Shown here: in pieces, positions 15,499 through 24,505 of the stretch
Layout: each line of letters begins with the position of its first letter
Numbering within the stretch: the first letter of the stretch is position 1
Assembly: GCA_944359085.1 (NCBI GenBank)
Contig: CALVSQ010000014.1
Coordinates: 1 to 32,177 of the forward strand
Direction of reading: 5' to 3'
DNA length: 32,177 bases
Source of the DNA: an uncultured Bacilli bacterium
Lineage (GTDB): Bacteria; Bacillota_I; Bacilli_A; RF39; UBA660
The notes under the pieces: model-generated
Told to the model about the DNA's origin: nothing
The model's input: the letters and a program-made list of their open reading frames with translations, nothing else
Database searches by the model: none
Program-made: the position numbers and the translations under genes

Positions 15499-16599
15499 AT
15501 GAAAAAAGTTGTAGTTGGTATGTCAGGCGGTGTTGATAGTAGTGTAGCCGCTATCTTACTTAAAGAACAAGGTTATGAAGTAATAGGATTATTTATGCGT
15601 AATTGGGATGCTTCTTTAAATAATGATATTTTAGGTAATCCAACATTAAATAATAATATTTGTCCCCAAGAACAAGATTATAATGATGCTATAGAAGTTT
15701 GTAAAAAAATAGGTATTCCATTACATAGAGTAGATTTTGTTAAAGAATATTGGGATTATGTATTTACTTATTTTTTAGATGAATTAAAAAAAGGAAGAAC
15801 TCCTAATCCTGACATAATGTGTAATAAATATATTAAATTTGATATGTTCGCTAAAGAAGCAATTAAATTAGGTGCTGACTATATTGCTACTGGTCATTAT
15901 GCGAGAATGGTTGATGGTAAATTATTAAGAGGAGTGGACGATAATAAAGATCAAACTTATTTTTTATCTCAAGTATCTAAAGAACAATTAAAAAATGTAT
16001 TATTTCCTGTTGGACATTTAAATAAAAAAGAAGTAAGAGCAATTGCTAATAAATATGATTTAATTACAGCTAATAAAAAAGATTCAACTGGTATTTGTTT
16101 TATTGGTGAAAGAAATATTACTAAATTTTTAGAAAATTATCTACCTAATACTCCAGGTGATATTGTTAATATTGAAAATAATGAAGTTATAGGTAAACAC
16201 ATTGGTTTGATGTATTATACAATTGGTCAAAGAAGAGGATTAAATATTGGTGGCTATGAAGATAGAATGTTTGTTGTTGGTAAAGATTTAAATAAAAATA
16301 TTTTATATATATCTTTAGGTAATAGTGAATATCTATATAGTGATTCATGTATCGTTACTGATATTAATTGGTTAGGTGATGAAAAAGTTAGTAAATGTAC
16401 AGCTAAGTTTAGATATCAACAACCTGATAATGATGTTGAATTAGAGTTTATTGATGATTATATTTTAGTTAAATATCCTCAAAAAGTTAAATCTGTAACA
16501 CCAGGTCAAGCATGTGTATTTTATTTAGGTGAACAATGCTTAGGTGGTGGCATAATTAAAGAAGTAAGAAAAAATAATGAAAAACTTTGGTATCTCTAA
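15499..16599 (+). CDS. mnmA: tRNA-specific 2-thiouridylase MnmA
   Basis: A 366-residue enzyme that puts sulfur on U34 of tRNA-Lys/Glu/Gln. [11 protein letters not shown] (7-17) is the PP-loop for ATP adenylation of the uridine. The two catalytic cysteines are Cys108 in [12 protein letters not shown] and Cys200 in [17 protein letters not shown] and [13 protein letters not shown] are also family hallmarks. The sulfur donor is a cysteine desulfurase, a candidate for which lies at 28459. Length and motifs are complete. GGTGAAG supports the start. A terminator overlaps the 3' end of the gene. Confidence 0.97.
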   Translation: MKKVVVGMSGGVDSSVAAILLKEQGYEVIGLFMRNWDASLNNDILGNPTLNNNICPQEQDYNDAIEVCKKIGIPLHRVDFVKEYWDYVFTYFLDELKKGRTPNPDIMCNKYIKFDMFAKEAIKLGADYIATGHYARMVDGKLLRGVDDNKDQTYFLSQVSKEQLKNVLFPVGHLNKKEVRAIANKYDLITANKKDSTGICFIGERNITKFLENYLPNTPGDIVNIENNEVIGKHIGLMYYTIGQRRGLNIGGYEDRMFVVGKDLNKNILYISLGNSEYLYSDSCIVTDINWLGDEKVSKCTAKFRYQQPDNDVELEFIDDYILVKYPQKVKSVTPGQACVFYLGEQCLGGGIIKEVRKNNEKLWYL

Positions 16600-16608
16600 A
16601 GTTTTTTT
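16581..16608 (+). terminator. Rho-independent terminator overlapping the mnmA end
   Basis: AAAACTTT (16581-16588) pairs with AAAGTTTT (16598-16605), with a T run. The 5' arm lies in the last codons of mnmA. Confidence 0.7.
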
Positions 16609-16628
16609 CATATACTTTTACTTTACGC

Positions 16629-16656
16629 TTGACAATTGACAATAATGTGGTAAAAT
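16629..16656 (+). promoter_or_regulatory. Strong sigma-A promoter for the HTH gene
   Basis: Perfect -35 TTGACA and -10 TAAAAT, 16 bases apart; a second TTGACA overlaps the spacer, as a repeated ACAATTGACAAT stretch that could serve as an operator. AGGAGGG lies 8 bases before the ATG. Confidence 0.7.
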
Positions 16657-16677
16657 TATTGTAGGAGGGTTAACAAA

Positions 16678-17448
16678 ATGAATAAATTAAACGAATTGTT
16701 ACATGAACTTGGCATATCTAAAGTCAAATTAGCAAAATTTTTAGGAGTATCTAGACAAATGATATACAATTATTTGGAACTAGATAATATCAATAAATGG
16801 CCAAAAGATAAGAAAGTATTATTATTAAATTTATTAGGAGTAAAATCAGCTGAAGAAATTAGTAAAATTAAAATAACTACTGATTATATATATGAAGTAG
16901 ATGATAGACTTAATTCTTTAACTAAATCTAACGAAGGAGATAATAATTTAGCATTAGATGGTTTAGGTAAAAAACAAAAAATATTATTACAAGATATTAT
17001 AGAATTATTAAAAGAGAAAGTTGAAGACGAAAACGATAGCGAAGGATATTACACATTATTGTATTTATATCACTATCTACAATCAATTGATAATTCTAAA
17101 GAATTGAAATATATTTTAGGTTATGTATCTAAAGCAGCAGGTTTTACAAAACCAATGGAGTTTGTTTTTGATGAAGAACAACAATTTACTTTTGAAAGTA
17201 TTTTATTTTCAGCATTTTCATTGTATAACGGTGGTGGAGCTTCTAAAACTAAGTTAGCTGCATCTCACGAAAGATTTGTAGCTCAAATTGAACACAAAAT
17301 TGAAGAAAAGATGAGTAGAACAATGGAATTAAATACTGTTAAAGTACAAGCTTTAAAAGAATTAGGATATACTGAAATAAATGAAAATAATGCTACTGAA
17401 GTATTTGAAAAAATAGCCGAAATACAATCAAGAAAAGTAACTAATTAA
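16678..17448 (+). CDS. HTH-containing protein of unknown function
   Basis: A 256-residue protein. Residues 1-60 form a helix-turn-helix (KVKLAKFLGVSRQMIYNYLELDN), with the next stretch KVLLLNLLGVKSAEEI. The central 100 residues are alpha-helical and include a highly charged run (LLKEKVEDENDSEGYY); the C-terminal third (KTKLAASHERFVAQIEHKIEEKM) is helical. I recognise the HTH but not the remainder. It has one of the best promoters and ribosome sites in the window, so it is probably well expressed. It is upstream of the HNH-like gene, separated by a weak terminator. Confidence 0.7.
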   Translation: MNKLNELLHELGISKVKLAKFLGVSRQMIYNYLELDNINKWPKDKKVLLLNLLGVKSAEEISKIKITTDYIYEVDDRLNSLTKSNEGDNNLALDGLGKKQKILLQDIIELLKEKVEDENDSEGYYTLLYLYHYLQSIDNSKELKYILGYVSKAAGFTKPMEFVFDEEQQFTFESILFSAFSLYNGGGASKTKLAASHERFVAQIEHKIEEKMSRTMELNTVKVQALKELGYTEINENNATEVFEKIAEIQSRKVTN

Positions 17449-17490
17449 GTTGGTGATGTGTATGAAAAAAAGTAATATAATATAAATTTA

Positions 17491-17519
17491 AGAGCAATAG
17501 GTTTATTGTCTCTTTTTTT
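17491..17519 (+). terminator. Weak rho-independent terminator
   Basis: GAGCAATA pairs with TATTGTCTC with one bulge, followed by seven Ts, upstream of the HNH-like gene. Confidence 0.5.
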
Positions 17520-17536
17520 GTGGAGGAGTATTTTAA

Positions 17537-17932
17537 ATGGATGTAACAAATTTAATGATTAAAAGATTTAATATAAGAGAATTAGGATATGATTTTATGG
17601 GATATTCTTTACAAACAGGAACTATTTTGACTTTTCATCATTTAATTATACCTAATAGATTAGGTGGGCGTAGAACTATTGATAATGGAGCTATTTTGTG
17701 TGGTGATACAGCTCATACATATCTTCATTTAATTGAATTATTAAATCAACACATTTTTAATTTAATAACTAGTGAAATGATTGATATGAATGTAAAAAGA
17801 GAATTAAATATTTATAATTTAAAAAGAATTAATGAAATTTTATGTGAATTTGAAAATTTATATTGTGATAAAAAAAATTCTAAAGATGAACCTTTTATAA
17901 AAGAAAAATATAAAGAAAGAATATTTACATAA
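17537..17932 (+). CDS. Small HNH-like endonuclease-fold protein
   Basis: A 131-residue protein. Residues ~30-65 carry an HNH-like signature: TFHHLIIPNRLGGRRTIDNGAILC, then TAHTYLHLIE, with His34/His35, Asn50, His60 and His64 in the expected order for a beta-beta-alpha-metal fold. There is no zinc-cysteine pair. The C-terminus is lysine-rich. GTGGAGGAG supports the start. It may be an accessory or degenerate nuclease; catalytic competence cannot be judged from sequence alone. Confidence 0.65.
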   Translation: MDVTNLMIKRFNIRELGYDFMGYSLQTGTILTFHHLIIPNRLGGRRTIDNGAILCGDTAHTYLHLIELLNQHIFNLITSEMIDMNVKRELNIYNLKRINEILCEFENLYCDKKNSKDEPFIKEKYKERIFT

Positions 17933-17977
17933 TTTGTAAATTTTAGTGTAAAAATATATATAAATTATAAAAGAATA

Positions 17978-18005
17978 TTGATTATATTTTATTTTTTGAT
18001 ATACT
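17978..18005 (+). promoter_or_regulatory. Predicted promoter for the deacetylase gene
   Basis: TTGATT and TATACT are separated by 16 bases, 53 bases upstream of ATG 18059. Confidence 0.4.
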
Positions 18006-18058
18006 AGGAAATAGTATTGTTTTAAGAAACATATTATTAAGTAGTTTGGAGGTAGTGT

Positions 18059-19417
18059 ATGAAAAGACATTTAAATAAAAGAGGCAAAATATTAGTTTTA
18101 AGTTTGAGTTTAATTATTTTAATAAGTGGTATATTTGTGATAAAAGGATTAAATAAAAAAGAAGAATTGCATATATTGGAAAGTACAGATAATTATGATT
18201 TAAAAATAGATTATCCTGATGTAGAAAATAAAAAAATAAAACAAAAAATTGATGAATATGTAAAAAAACAAAAAGATGATTTTCTTAATAATGTTAAAGC
18301 TGTAGAGAATATTGAACAACCTAAATATGATTTTAATTTAAGTGTTAATGTAAATGATTATAAAAATATTACTCATGTTTATATGTTGACATTTGCTTAT
18401 ACCGGGGGAGCGCATTATACTAGAGATGATACAAGCTTACATTATGACAATAAAACAAAAGAATTTGTTGATTTAAAATATTTCTTTAAAGATGAAGAAT
18501 CATTTAAAAAATTATCTAGTATCGCTTATTATTATGTTTTAAAATTAGAAGATAAAACATTTGATGAATTATGGGTTAAAAGAGGAACTGATCCAACAAT
18601 AGATAATTATCAACACTTCAATTTTAAAGATGAAGGTTTAGAAATATTATTCCCACCTTATCAAATTGCTTCATGGGCTGATGGGGAAATAAAAATAACT
18701 ATACCTTATGAAGAAATAAACGATTTATTAAAAGAAGAATATAGAAATACAAGTAAAGAAGAAGAAGTTGTAAGTATCATTCCTGAAGTAAGAGATTTAA
18801 CTAAATATCAAGATAAAAAATTAATTGCTTTTACTTTTGATGATGGTCCTAGTGAAACTAATACGAATTATTTGTTAGATAATTTAGACAAGTATGATGC
18901 TAAAGTTACTTTCTTTGTTTTAGGTAGTAGGGTAAATAGTAATAAAGAAACAATTAAAAGAGCTTATTTAGAAGGTAATGCTATTGGTAGTCATACTTAT
19001 AATCATAGAAATTTAAATTTATTAAGTGATGTTGCTTTAATGAATGAAGTAAAAAAAACAAATGAAGCTATTAAAGAGGTAATTGGTACGAGTCCAACTT
19101 TATTAAGACCACCTTATGGTAACTTAACTGCTCATGGTAAAGAACTTGCTAATATGAGTATTGTTTTATGGAATATTGATCCTTTAGATTGGAAATATAA
19201 AGATAAAAATAGAGTAGCTCAAGAAATAATTGAACATGCTCATGATGGTGCTATTATATTAGTTCATGACATATATAAATCATCAGTAGAAGGCGCTTTA
19301 CTCGCTATGGAAGAATTACAAAAACAAGGTTATGCTTTTGTAACAATTAATGAAATGGCACAACTAAGAGGTATTGAATTAGATACAACAACATCATATT
19401 TCAGCATGAAGAAATAA
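18059..19417 (+). CDS. PdaC-like membrane-anchored polysaccharide deacetylase
   Basis: A 452-residue exported enzyme: signal-anchor (~10-29), a DUF4163/DUF3298-like region (~45-230, with FAYTGGAHYTRDDTSL) and a C-terminal NodB domain (~250-440). NodB motifs: TFDDGP (Asp261/Asp262), SHTYNH (His312, His316), RPPYG, WNIDPLDW and LVHD (His403). The architecture matches B. subtilis PdaC, which deacetylates peptidoglycan N-acetylmuramic acid and gives lysozyme resistance. AGTTTGGAGG supports the start. A strong terminator follows. Metal-site residues are all present. Confidence 0.9.
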   Translation: MKRHLNKRGKILVLSLSLIILISGIFVIKGLNKKEELHILESTDNYDLKIDYPDVENKKIKQKIDEYVKKQKDDFLNNVKAVENIEQPKYDFNLSVNVNDYKNITHVYMLTFAYTGGAHYTRDDTSLHYDNKTKEFVDLKYFFKDEESFKKLSSIAYYYVLKLEDKTFDELWVKRGTDPTIDNYQHFNFKDEGLEILFPPYQIASWADGEIKITIPYEEINDLLKEEYRNTSKEEEVVSIIPEVRDLTKYQDKKLIAFTFDDGPSETNTNYLLDNLDKYDAKVTFFVLGSRVNSNKETIKRAYLEGNAIGSHTYNHRNLNLLSDVALMNEVKKTNEAIKEVIGTSPTLLRPPYGNLTAHGKELANMSIVLWNIDPLDWKYKDKNRVAQEIIEHAHDGAIILVHDIYKSSVEGALLAMEELQKQGYAFVTINEMAQLRGIELDTTTSYFSMKK

Positions 19418-19432
19418 TAATTAAATTAACGT

Positions 19433-19468
19433 AAACCCCAATTATACTTTATATAAGATTGGGGTTTT
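19433..19468 (+). terminator. Rho-independent terminator of the deacetylase gene
   Basis: AAACCCCAAT (19433-19442) and ATTGGGGTTT (19458-19467) pair perfectly. The G/C content is unusually high for this window. Confidence 0.85.
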
Positions 19469-19628
19469 ATAATAATTCATTAAATATAATATTATTTTAA
19501 ATTTTTATAATCTTGATAACAAGATTTTATTATATATATGATTAAAAAACTAGTATTGATTGATAAAAAAATATTAAGTTGATGATATAATATGTATAAT
19601 AAGTTTATTAATTATTATGAGGTGAATT

Positions 19629-21113
19629 ATGATCAAAATACTATTGGATACAAACATTTTTATATATTTAGAAGATAATAAAGTAACTGAAGAGAAAATT
19701 TTATTGTTAACAAAACGATTATTTGATTCAAATGAATATAAAATAGTTATTCATCCCAAGACAAAATTAGAAATAGAAGGAATGAAAGATAAAAAACAAA
19801 AAGAAATTTTCAAATCTAAAATAGCAGTGTACAAAGAAATAATTAATCCACCAATAGCTGATGAAAAATTTCACAAATTAGTAGGATATAAAAATTCTCA
19901 CGATTTAATAGATAATGAATTACTTTTTGCTATACAAAGAAATTGTGCATCATATTTGATAACAAATGACAGTAAATTAAAGAAAAAAAGCATATCACTT
20001 GGGTTAGAACAAAAAGTATTATCTATTGAAGAAGCTTTAGAAATATTTAAACCTGAAACACCAATAGAAATTAAAAAACCACCTTTTATAGAAGAAAAAT
20101 TTCTTTATGAATTAGATTTAGATGATCCATTTTTTGATTCCTTAAAAGATGATTATGCAGGGTTTGAAAACTGGTTTAAAAAGAAACAGTATGAAGAAGC
20201 TAAAGCTTTTGTTACCATGAATAATAAAAATATAACATCATTTCTAATGCTAAAAGAAGAAGGAGAAAATGAAAAATATGATTTATTTGATAAACCAATG
20301 AAACCATGCAAAAGATTAAAGATTTCTACACTAAAAGTTTCTGATACAGGAAAGAAAATAGGAGAAACGTTTGTGAAAATAATTATGGAGAAAGCTATTC
20401 AGTTAAATGTTGAAGAAATATATGTAACAATATTTGATAAGCAAAAATATTTAATAGATTTTTTAAATGATTATGGATTTCATTTTTATTGTAGAAAAAG
20501 CACTATAAAATCAAACGGAATTGTAGAAAAAGAAAATGTCTACATAAAAAATGCAAAACCTATAGAAGAATATTATCCATTTATTAAATTGGACAATAAA
20601 AAAGCATTTATAATTCCGATTAAAGAAAAATATCATAATATTCTTTTTCAAGAGTCTGAAAAACAATATCAAATGTCTCTAGATGATATTAAAGGATTAA
20701 ATACTTCTTCAAATTCTTTAAAGAAAGCTTATTTATGTAATTCTAATATTAAACAAATTTCTTCAGGAGATATTGTAATTTTTTATTCATCAGGATTAAA
20801 AAAAAGTATAACTTTTCTTGGTGTTGTTGATGCGGTATTTAACAATTTTATAAGTTTTGATGAAATGTATAATACAGTTAGAAAACGAACTGCATATAGC
20901 AAAGAAGAATTACAAAAAAATTATAAAAAAAATAAATTAGTCATTTTATTTAAACATTACTATTCATTTAAAGAATTTATTCCTTTTAAATTTTTATTAG
21001 AAAATAATATAGTTAATGGTAATATTCAAACAATTATGCAGATTAAAATTAATGATTTAGAAAAAATATTAGAAAAGTGTAAACTTGAAAAAGAAAAATA
21101 TATTATTAAATAA
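19629..21113 (+). CDS. PIN nuclease-GNAT-EVE/ASCH-like fusion protein
   Basis: A 494-residue multidomain protein. Residues 1-140 are a PIN domain: LLDTNIF (Asp7), LEIEGMKD (Glu50), SHDLIDNELL (Asp92, Asp95) and TNDSKL (Asp114) supply the acidic metal site. Residues ~195-310 look like a GNAT acetyltransferase: LKISTLKVSDTGKKIGETFVKIIMEKA is strand 4, a degenerate acetyl-CoA loop and the following helix, and FLNDYGFHFY is strand 5 onward. Residues ~325-485 resemble a PUA-like EVE/ASCH domain (SGDIVIFYSS, LGVVDAV). It is followed at 21161 by a stand-alone ASCH gene. ATTATGAGGTGAATT supports the start. This points to RNA cleavage plus acetylation and modified-RNA recognition, but the biological role is not established. 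Confidence 0.75.
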   Translation: MIKILLDTNIFIYLEDNKVTEEKILLLTKRLFDSNEYKIVIHPKTKLEIEGMKDKKQKEIFKSKIAVYKEIINPPIADEKFHKLVGYKNSHDLIDNELLFAIQRNCASYLITNDSKLKKKSISLGLEQKVLSIEEALEIFKPETPIEIKKPPFIEEKFLYELDLDDPFFDSLKDDYAGFENWFKKKQYEEAKAFVTMNNKNITSFLMLKEEGENEKYDLFDKPMKPCKRLKISTLKVSDTGKKIGETFVKIIMEKAIQLNVEEIYVTIFDKQKYLIDFLNDYGFHFYCRKSTIKSNGIVEKENVYIKNAKPIEEYYPFIKLDNKKAFIIPIKEKYHNILFQESEKQYQMSLDDIKGLNTSSNSLKKAYLCNSNIKQISSGDIVIFYSSGLKKSITFLGVVDAVFNNFISFDEMYNTVRKRTAYSKEELQKNYKKNKLVILFKHYYSFKEFIPFKFLLENNIVNGNIQTIMQIKINDLEKILEKCKLEKEKYIIK

Positions 21114-21160
21114 AATATTATAAATTTATGTTATAATTAAAATAATAGGAGTTGGTTAGA

Positions 21161-21535
21161 GTGTGTAAAATATTAATGCCTATTAATCCTTGTTATGTTG
21201 AAGAAATTTTATCTGGAAGAAAAAAATATGAATATAGAAAAATAAAAGCTAAAAAAAGCATTATTGATAAAATGATAATATATTCAACTTCACCAGTAAT
21301 GAGAGTCGTAGCAGAAGTTGATATTGAAGAAATTATAGAAGATACTCCAGAAAAAATATGGAATTTAACCAAAGAACATTCGGGGGTTTCAGAGGATTTT
21401 TATTATAAATATTATAAAAATAAAAATTATGCGATTGCATATAAATTAGGAAATATTAAAAAATATGAAAATCCTAAAAAACTTTCTGAATTTGGAATAA
21501 ATTATACTCCACAATCATTCATATATTTAGATTAA
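21161..21535 (+). CDS. ASCH-domain protein downstream of the PIN-GNAT fusion
   Basis: A 124-residue protein starting with GTG at 21161: AGGAG at 21147-21151 is 9 bases upstream, while the in-frame TTG at 21152 directly abuts the AGGAG and so is unlikely. The start reads KILMPINPCYVEEILSGRKKYEYRK, with the conserved G-x-K-x-x-E-x-R of ASCH domains; MIIYSTSPVMRVVAEVDI is the core strand. It lies 47 bases after the fusion gene with no terminator between, so the two are likely co-transcribed. A bidirectional terminator follows. Confidence 0.75.
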   Translation: MCKILMPINPCYVEEILSGRKKYEYRKIKAKKSIIDKMIIYSTSPVMRVVAEVDIEEIIEDTPEKIWNLTKEHSGVSEDFYYKYYKNKNYAIAYKLGNIKKYENPKKLSEFGINYTPQSFIYLD

Positions 21536-21563
21536 AAACAACATATTCTATATATGTTGTTTT
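21535..21563. terminator. Bidirectional terminator between convergent genes
   Basis: AAAACAACATAT (21535-21546) pairs with ATATGTTGTTTT (21552-21563), placed between the ASCH gene (+) and the FAD oxidoreductase gene (-); both strands have T-rich tails. Confidence 0.7.
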
Positions 21564-21582
21564 AATATTTTTAGAAACAATT

Positions 21583-22959
21583 TTACTGCTTTTTATATGT
21601 TATGTTATAACAACTTGGTCCCATAATACAATTACCGTCAATATCAAATCTTGAACCATGACAAGGACAATCCCAAGTTAATTCTACATCATTGAATAAC
21701 AAATTACACTTTAAATGAGGACATTTATTATATACTATATGTTTTTTATTATTTTTATCAATATAAATACCTACATTATCATTATTAATTTTAGTAAATA
21801 TAACATTTTTAGAATTCCATTTTTTATTAGGTATTAATTTATTTTCAATAAGTGTTTTAGAAGTTGATAATAAATTATTAATATTATTTATTCTAAATAT
21901 TAAATTTCTTTTTGGAGAAAATAACCCATATTCTTTATCATATAAAATGATATCACTTAATATTTTACCTGCTATCGTACCATTAGTCATACCCCATGTA
22001 TTATAACCGGTTCCAATTAATAAATTATCTTTTAATTTTCCTATAATAGGTAAATGATCTATAGTTATAATATCGTGATTAGACCAAATATATTCTATAT
22101 CACCATAAATATTGGCTTCTTTAATTAAATTATTAAAATTTATATTTTCATTATACTTATTAGTTATTTTGTGTGAACCATTTAAATAAATTAAATTATC
22201 ATTATAATATCGCATTGATATTGTAGGTATTTTAGACGTTATTGAAGATATTTTTTTGTTTTTAACGTTTTTAACACTACATAAATAAGATCTTTCTAAA
22301 TAACAATGAATTGGAATTAATAATTGAAATAAGAAAAAAGGGTAGTGACAAGCTAAAATAATTTTTTTAGCTTGTATTTTATATTTATCTGTATAAACTA
22401 AATCATGGATTTTAATAACATTTGTCTTTTCATATATTTCAATATTATTTTTTAATAATATTTCTTTTAATTTTAATAAATATTTAATTGGATGAAATAC
22501 ATAAGTATCTTTAACTGAAATAGAATTTTCATTAATATTTACTTTAATATTAAATGATTCTAATAATTTCTTTTCTTTTATTAAATTATCTTTATTTTTA
22601 TCATAAACAAATGATTCTACTTGTTCTAAGTCACATTCAATATTTTCTTTTTCTATTATATCTTTAATGATATTAATAGCTTGTAACTGATATTTTAAAT
22701 AGGGTAGTGCCTTATCTTTTAATTTAGTATATATTAATTCTTGTAAGTAGGTTATTTTAGCAGTTGATTTTGATGTGGCTCCACATCCTATTTGATTTTT
22801 TTCTACTATAACTACTTTTAAGTTTTTATTTATTAAATGATAAGCTGTAGTTAAACCTGTTATCCCACCACCAATTATTAAAACATCACATTCTATATCT
22901 TTGTTTAATTTATTTATTTTGTTTTTATAATCTTTCATCCAAATACTTTGTTTTTTCAT
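21583..22959 (-). CDS. FAD-dependent oxidoreductase with C-terminal Rieske domain
   Basis: A 458-residue protein. The N-terminus is a dinucleotide-binding Rossmann fold (DVLIIGGGITGLTTAYHL), then CGATSKSTAKITYL as in the DAO/glycine-oxidase family. LIGTGYNTWGMTNG is the C-terminal FAD contact. The last ~50 residues form a Rieske [2Fe-2S] domain: Cys413-x-His415 (NKCPHL) and Cys431-x-x-His434 (DCPCHGSRF). Such DAO-Rieske fusions occur in many Bacillota; the substrate is unknown. On the minus strand AGGTGATTGT precedes the ATG. The gene's promoter region lies next to the IS110-type element. Confidence 0.88.
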   Translation of the reverse strand: MKKQSIWMKDYKNKINKLNKDIECDVLIIGGGITGLTTAYHLINKNLKVVIVEKNQIGCGATSKSTAKITYLQELIYTKLKDKALPYLKYQLQAINIIKDIIEKENIECDLEQVESFVYDKNKDNLIKEKKLLESFNIKVNINENSISVKDTYVFHPIKYLLKLKEILLKNNIEIYEKTNVIKIHDLVYTDKYKIQAKKIILACHYPFFLFQLLIPIHCYLERSYLCSVKNVKNKKISSITSKIPTISMRYYNDNLIYLNGSHKITNKYNENINFNNLIKEANIYGDIEYIWSNHDIITIDHLPIIGKLKDNLLIGTGYNTWGMTNGTIAGKILSDIILYDKEYGLFSPKRNLIFRINNINNLLSTSKTLIENKLIPNKKWNSKNVIFTKINNDNVGIYIDKNNKKHIVYNKCPHLKCNLLFNDVELTWDCPCHGSRFDIDGNCIMGPSCYNITYKKQ

Positions 22960-23020
22960 ACAATCACCAATATTAATATGTCCAATATTATTATTTGTAT
23001 GTTATACTTAATACAAGGAT

Positions 23021-23030
23021 ATAGGTGACT
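23021..23030. repeat. Subterminal inverted repeat at the 3' side of the IS110-type element
   Basis: ATAGGTGACT, exactly complementary to 24625-24634. Confidence 0.7.
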
Positions 23031-23099
23031 AACTATTAAAAGTCAATAGGAATTTAAAACTTTTAAAAAAAAGTCACAAAATGGGAAAAAATCCACGAC

Positions 23100-23260
23100 A
23101 AAACACTTCAAAAATATTAAATTTTAAAAATTTTTGAAGTTGCCCAATAATTTATTTATTCCAATTTCCTTTTGACATAATAATTTTATTTATTTAAATA
23201 TATATGTCGTTTTAATTACTAATTTTTCAAAAAATGAAAAATCAGTAATTAAACTCCAAC
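23100..23260 (-). ncRNA. Candidate bridge RNA in the 3' noncoding end
   Basis: Two stable stem-loops lie between the transposase stop and the element end. One has a 17-bp stem with one mismatch (arms 23211-23227 and 23237-23253, 9-base loop). The other is an 11-bp perfect stem (23105-23115 with 23130-23140, 14-base loop). IS1111-group elements are known to encode the target-guiding bridge RNA on this side of the gene. Exact boundaries and guide loops are not resolved; only structure and position support this. Confidence 0.35.
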
Positions 23261-23311
23261 AAGGTAACAAATAAAACTATAAAGTCAAAAGTTTTCTCGG
23301 CATAAAGTAAA

Positions 23312-24475
23312 TTATTTTAGTAAAGATGGATTAAAATCCATATTGTATTTTTCAAGTGAGTAAATAACTCTAATAAGTTTTTTACAAACATGAGATAATG
23401 CAACTCTATGACATTTACCTTCAGAACGTTTCTTAAGGTAATAGTCATAAAAAGTTGGTGAAAATTTTAAGATTGTTAAAGAAATATTCATTAAAGAATA
23501 TCTTAAATGACCGGAGCCATGTTTAACCATTTTACCATTATGAACAATGGTACCTGATTGAATAATACTTGGTTCAAGTCCAGCAAATGCTAACATTTTA
23601 TTAGAAGATGAAAAATTAGAAATATCGCCATATTCAGATAAAATAGTAGCAGCTGAAATTTCACCTAAACCTGGAATAGATAACATTCTAGGATTAAGTT
23701 CTTTGATAATTGTTGAAATTTGTTTATCTATTGGATCAATTTTGTCATTAAAGTTATTAATAATAGAGACATAAGTAGAAATAAGTAAATCAGAATTATT
23801 ATCATGATGACCAACTGAATTTTTAGCAATTTCTTTAAGTTTGGCAAATTTGGCATAAGAAAATTTACCATGAGAAATACTTCTTAAAGAATCAAAATCT
23901 CTCATTAAAGCAATATGTTCAGTGTTTTTATATTTTTCTAAAATATAAAGCAAAGTAGTAGATATACGGTTATTAAAAAATTGCTTTAATTCAGGAAAAG
24001 ACTTGTCTAATTCATTAGTTAAAAGTACTAAAAATTTACTTCTTTCTTTAATTAATAATTCTCTAGCTCTACATAGTGACTTTAATGTATAAATGTGATA
24101 TAATAAATCCGAATTTGGTTTGAAAGGAACAGACATTAAGTAAGTAGCGATAGTTAAACTATCAGCTTTATCAGTCTTAGTTCTACGTAAACTACGAGTT
24201 TTTAAAAACTGATGAATGACAAGAGGATTCATTTTCATAAATGAGAAACCTTGATCAATTAAAAACAGTTCCAAATTCAAAGAATAGTGTCCAGTTGCTT
24301 CAAAGGCAATATGGACTTGGGATTTATTATAGGATTTCAAATAGTCTAATAGATATTGAAATCCTTTTTTGTTATTATCAAAAGAAGCATTTTCAACAAT
24401 TACTTCACCTGTATTTGAGATAATACAGAAATCGTGTTTGTATTTTGATATATCTATACCAATATAGTATGTCAT
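23312..24475 (-). CDS. IS110-family DEDD transposase
   Basis: A 387-residue recombinase starting at ATG 24475, where the minus strand has TTGGAGGTG correctly spaced; the frame extends 20 codons upstream without a site. The N-terminal RuvC-like domain has YYIGIDISK (Asp7), FEATGHYS (Glu) and KTDKADS (Asp pair). The C-terminal transposase_20 domain has LSIPGLGEISAATILSEYGD and AFAGLEPSIIQSG, which carries the serine expected as nucleophile. No lesions, so potentially active. Confidence 0.92.
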   Translation of the reverse strand: MTYYIGIDISKYKHDFCIISNTGEVIVENASFDNNKKGFQYLLDYLKSYNKSQVHIAFEATGHYSLNLELFLIDQGFSFMKMNPLVIHQFLKTRSLRRTKTDKADSLTIATYLMSVPFKPNSDLLYHIYTLKSLCRARELLIKERSKFLVLLTNELDKSFPELKQFFNNRISTTLLYILEKYKNTEHIALMRDFDSLRSISHGKFSYAKFAKLKEIAKNSVGHHDNNSDLLISTYVSIINNFNDKIDPIDKQISTIIKELNPRMLSIPGLGEISAATILSEYGDISNFSSSNKMLAFAGLEPSIIQSGTIVHNGKMVKHGSGHLRYSLMNISLTILKFSPTFYDYYLKKRSEGKCHRVALSHVCKKLIRVIYSLEKYNMDFNPSLLK

Positions 24476-24505
24476 TATAAACACCTCCAAATTAGTTTGT
24501 TTGCA

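Larger units (their letters stand above)
22960..23311. other. 352-base gene-less stretch: promoter region plus 3' noncoding end of the IS110-type element
   Basis: Bases 22960-23020 are the promoter region of the oxidoreductase gene (minus strand; a TTGTAT -35-like hexamer at 23011-23016). From 23021 onward it is the 3' noncoding end of the element. It holds two strong hairpins, 23105-23140 and 23211-23253, and no coding frame. See the separate candidate RNA entry. Confidence 0.5.

Noticed and set aside
17462-17485. Seven-residue leader peptide (MKKSNII) after the HTH gene
   Set aside because: A GGTGATG lies upstream, but the peptide is too short and no attenuator pairing with the downstream hairpin could be shown.
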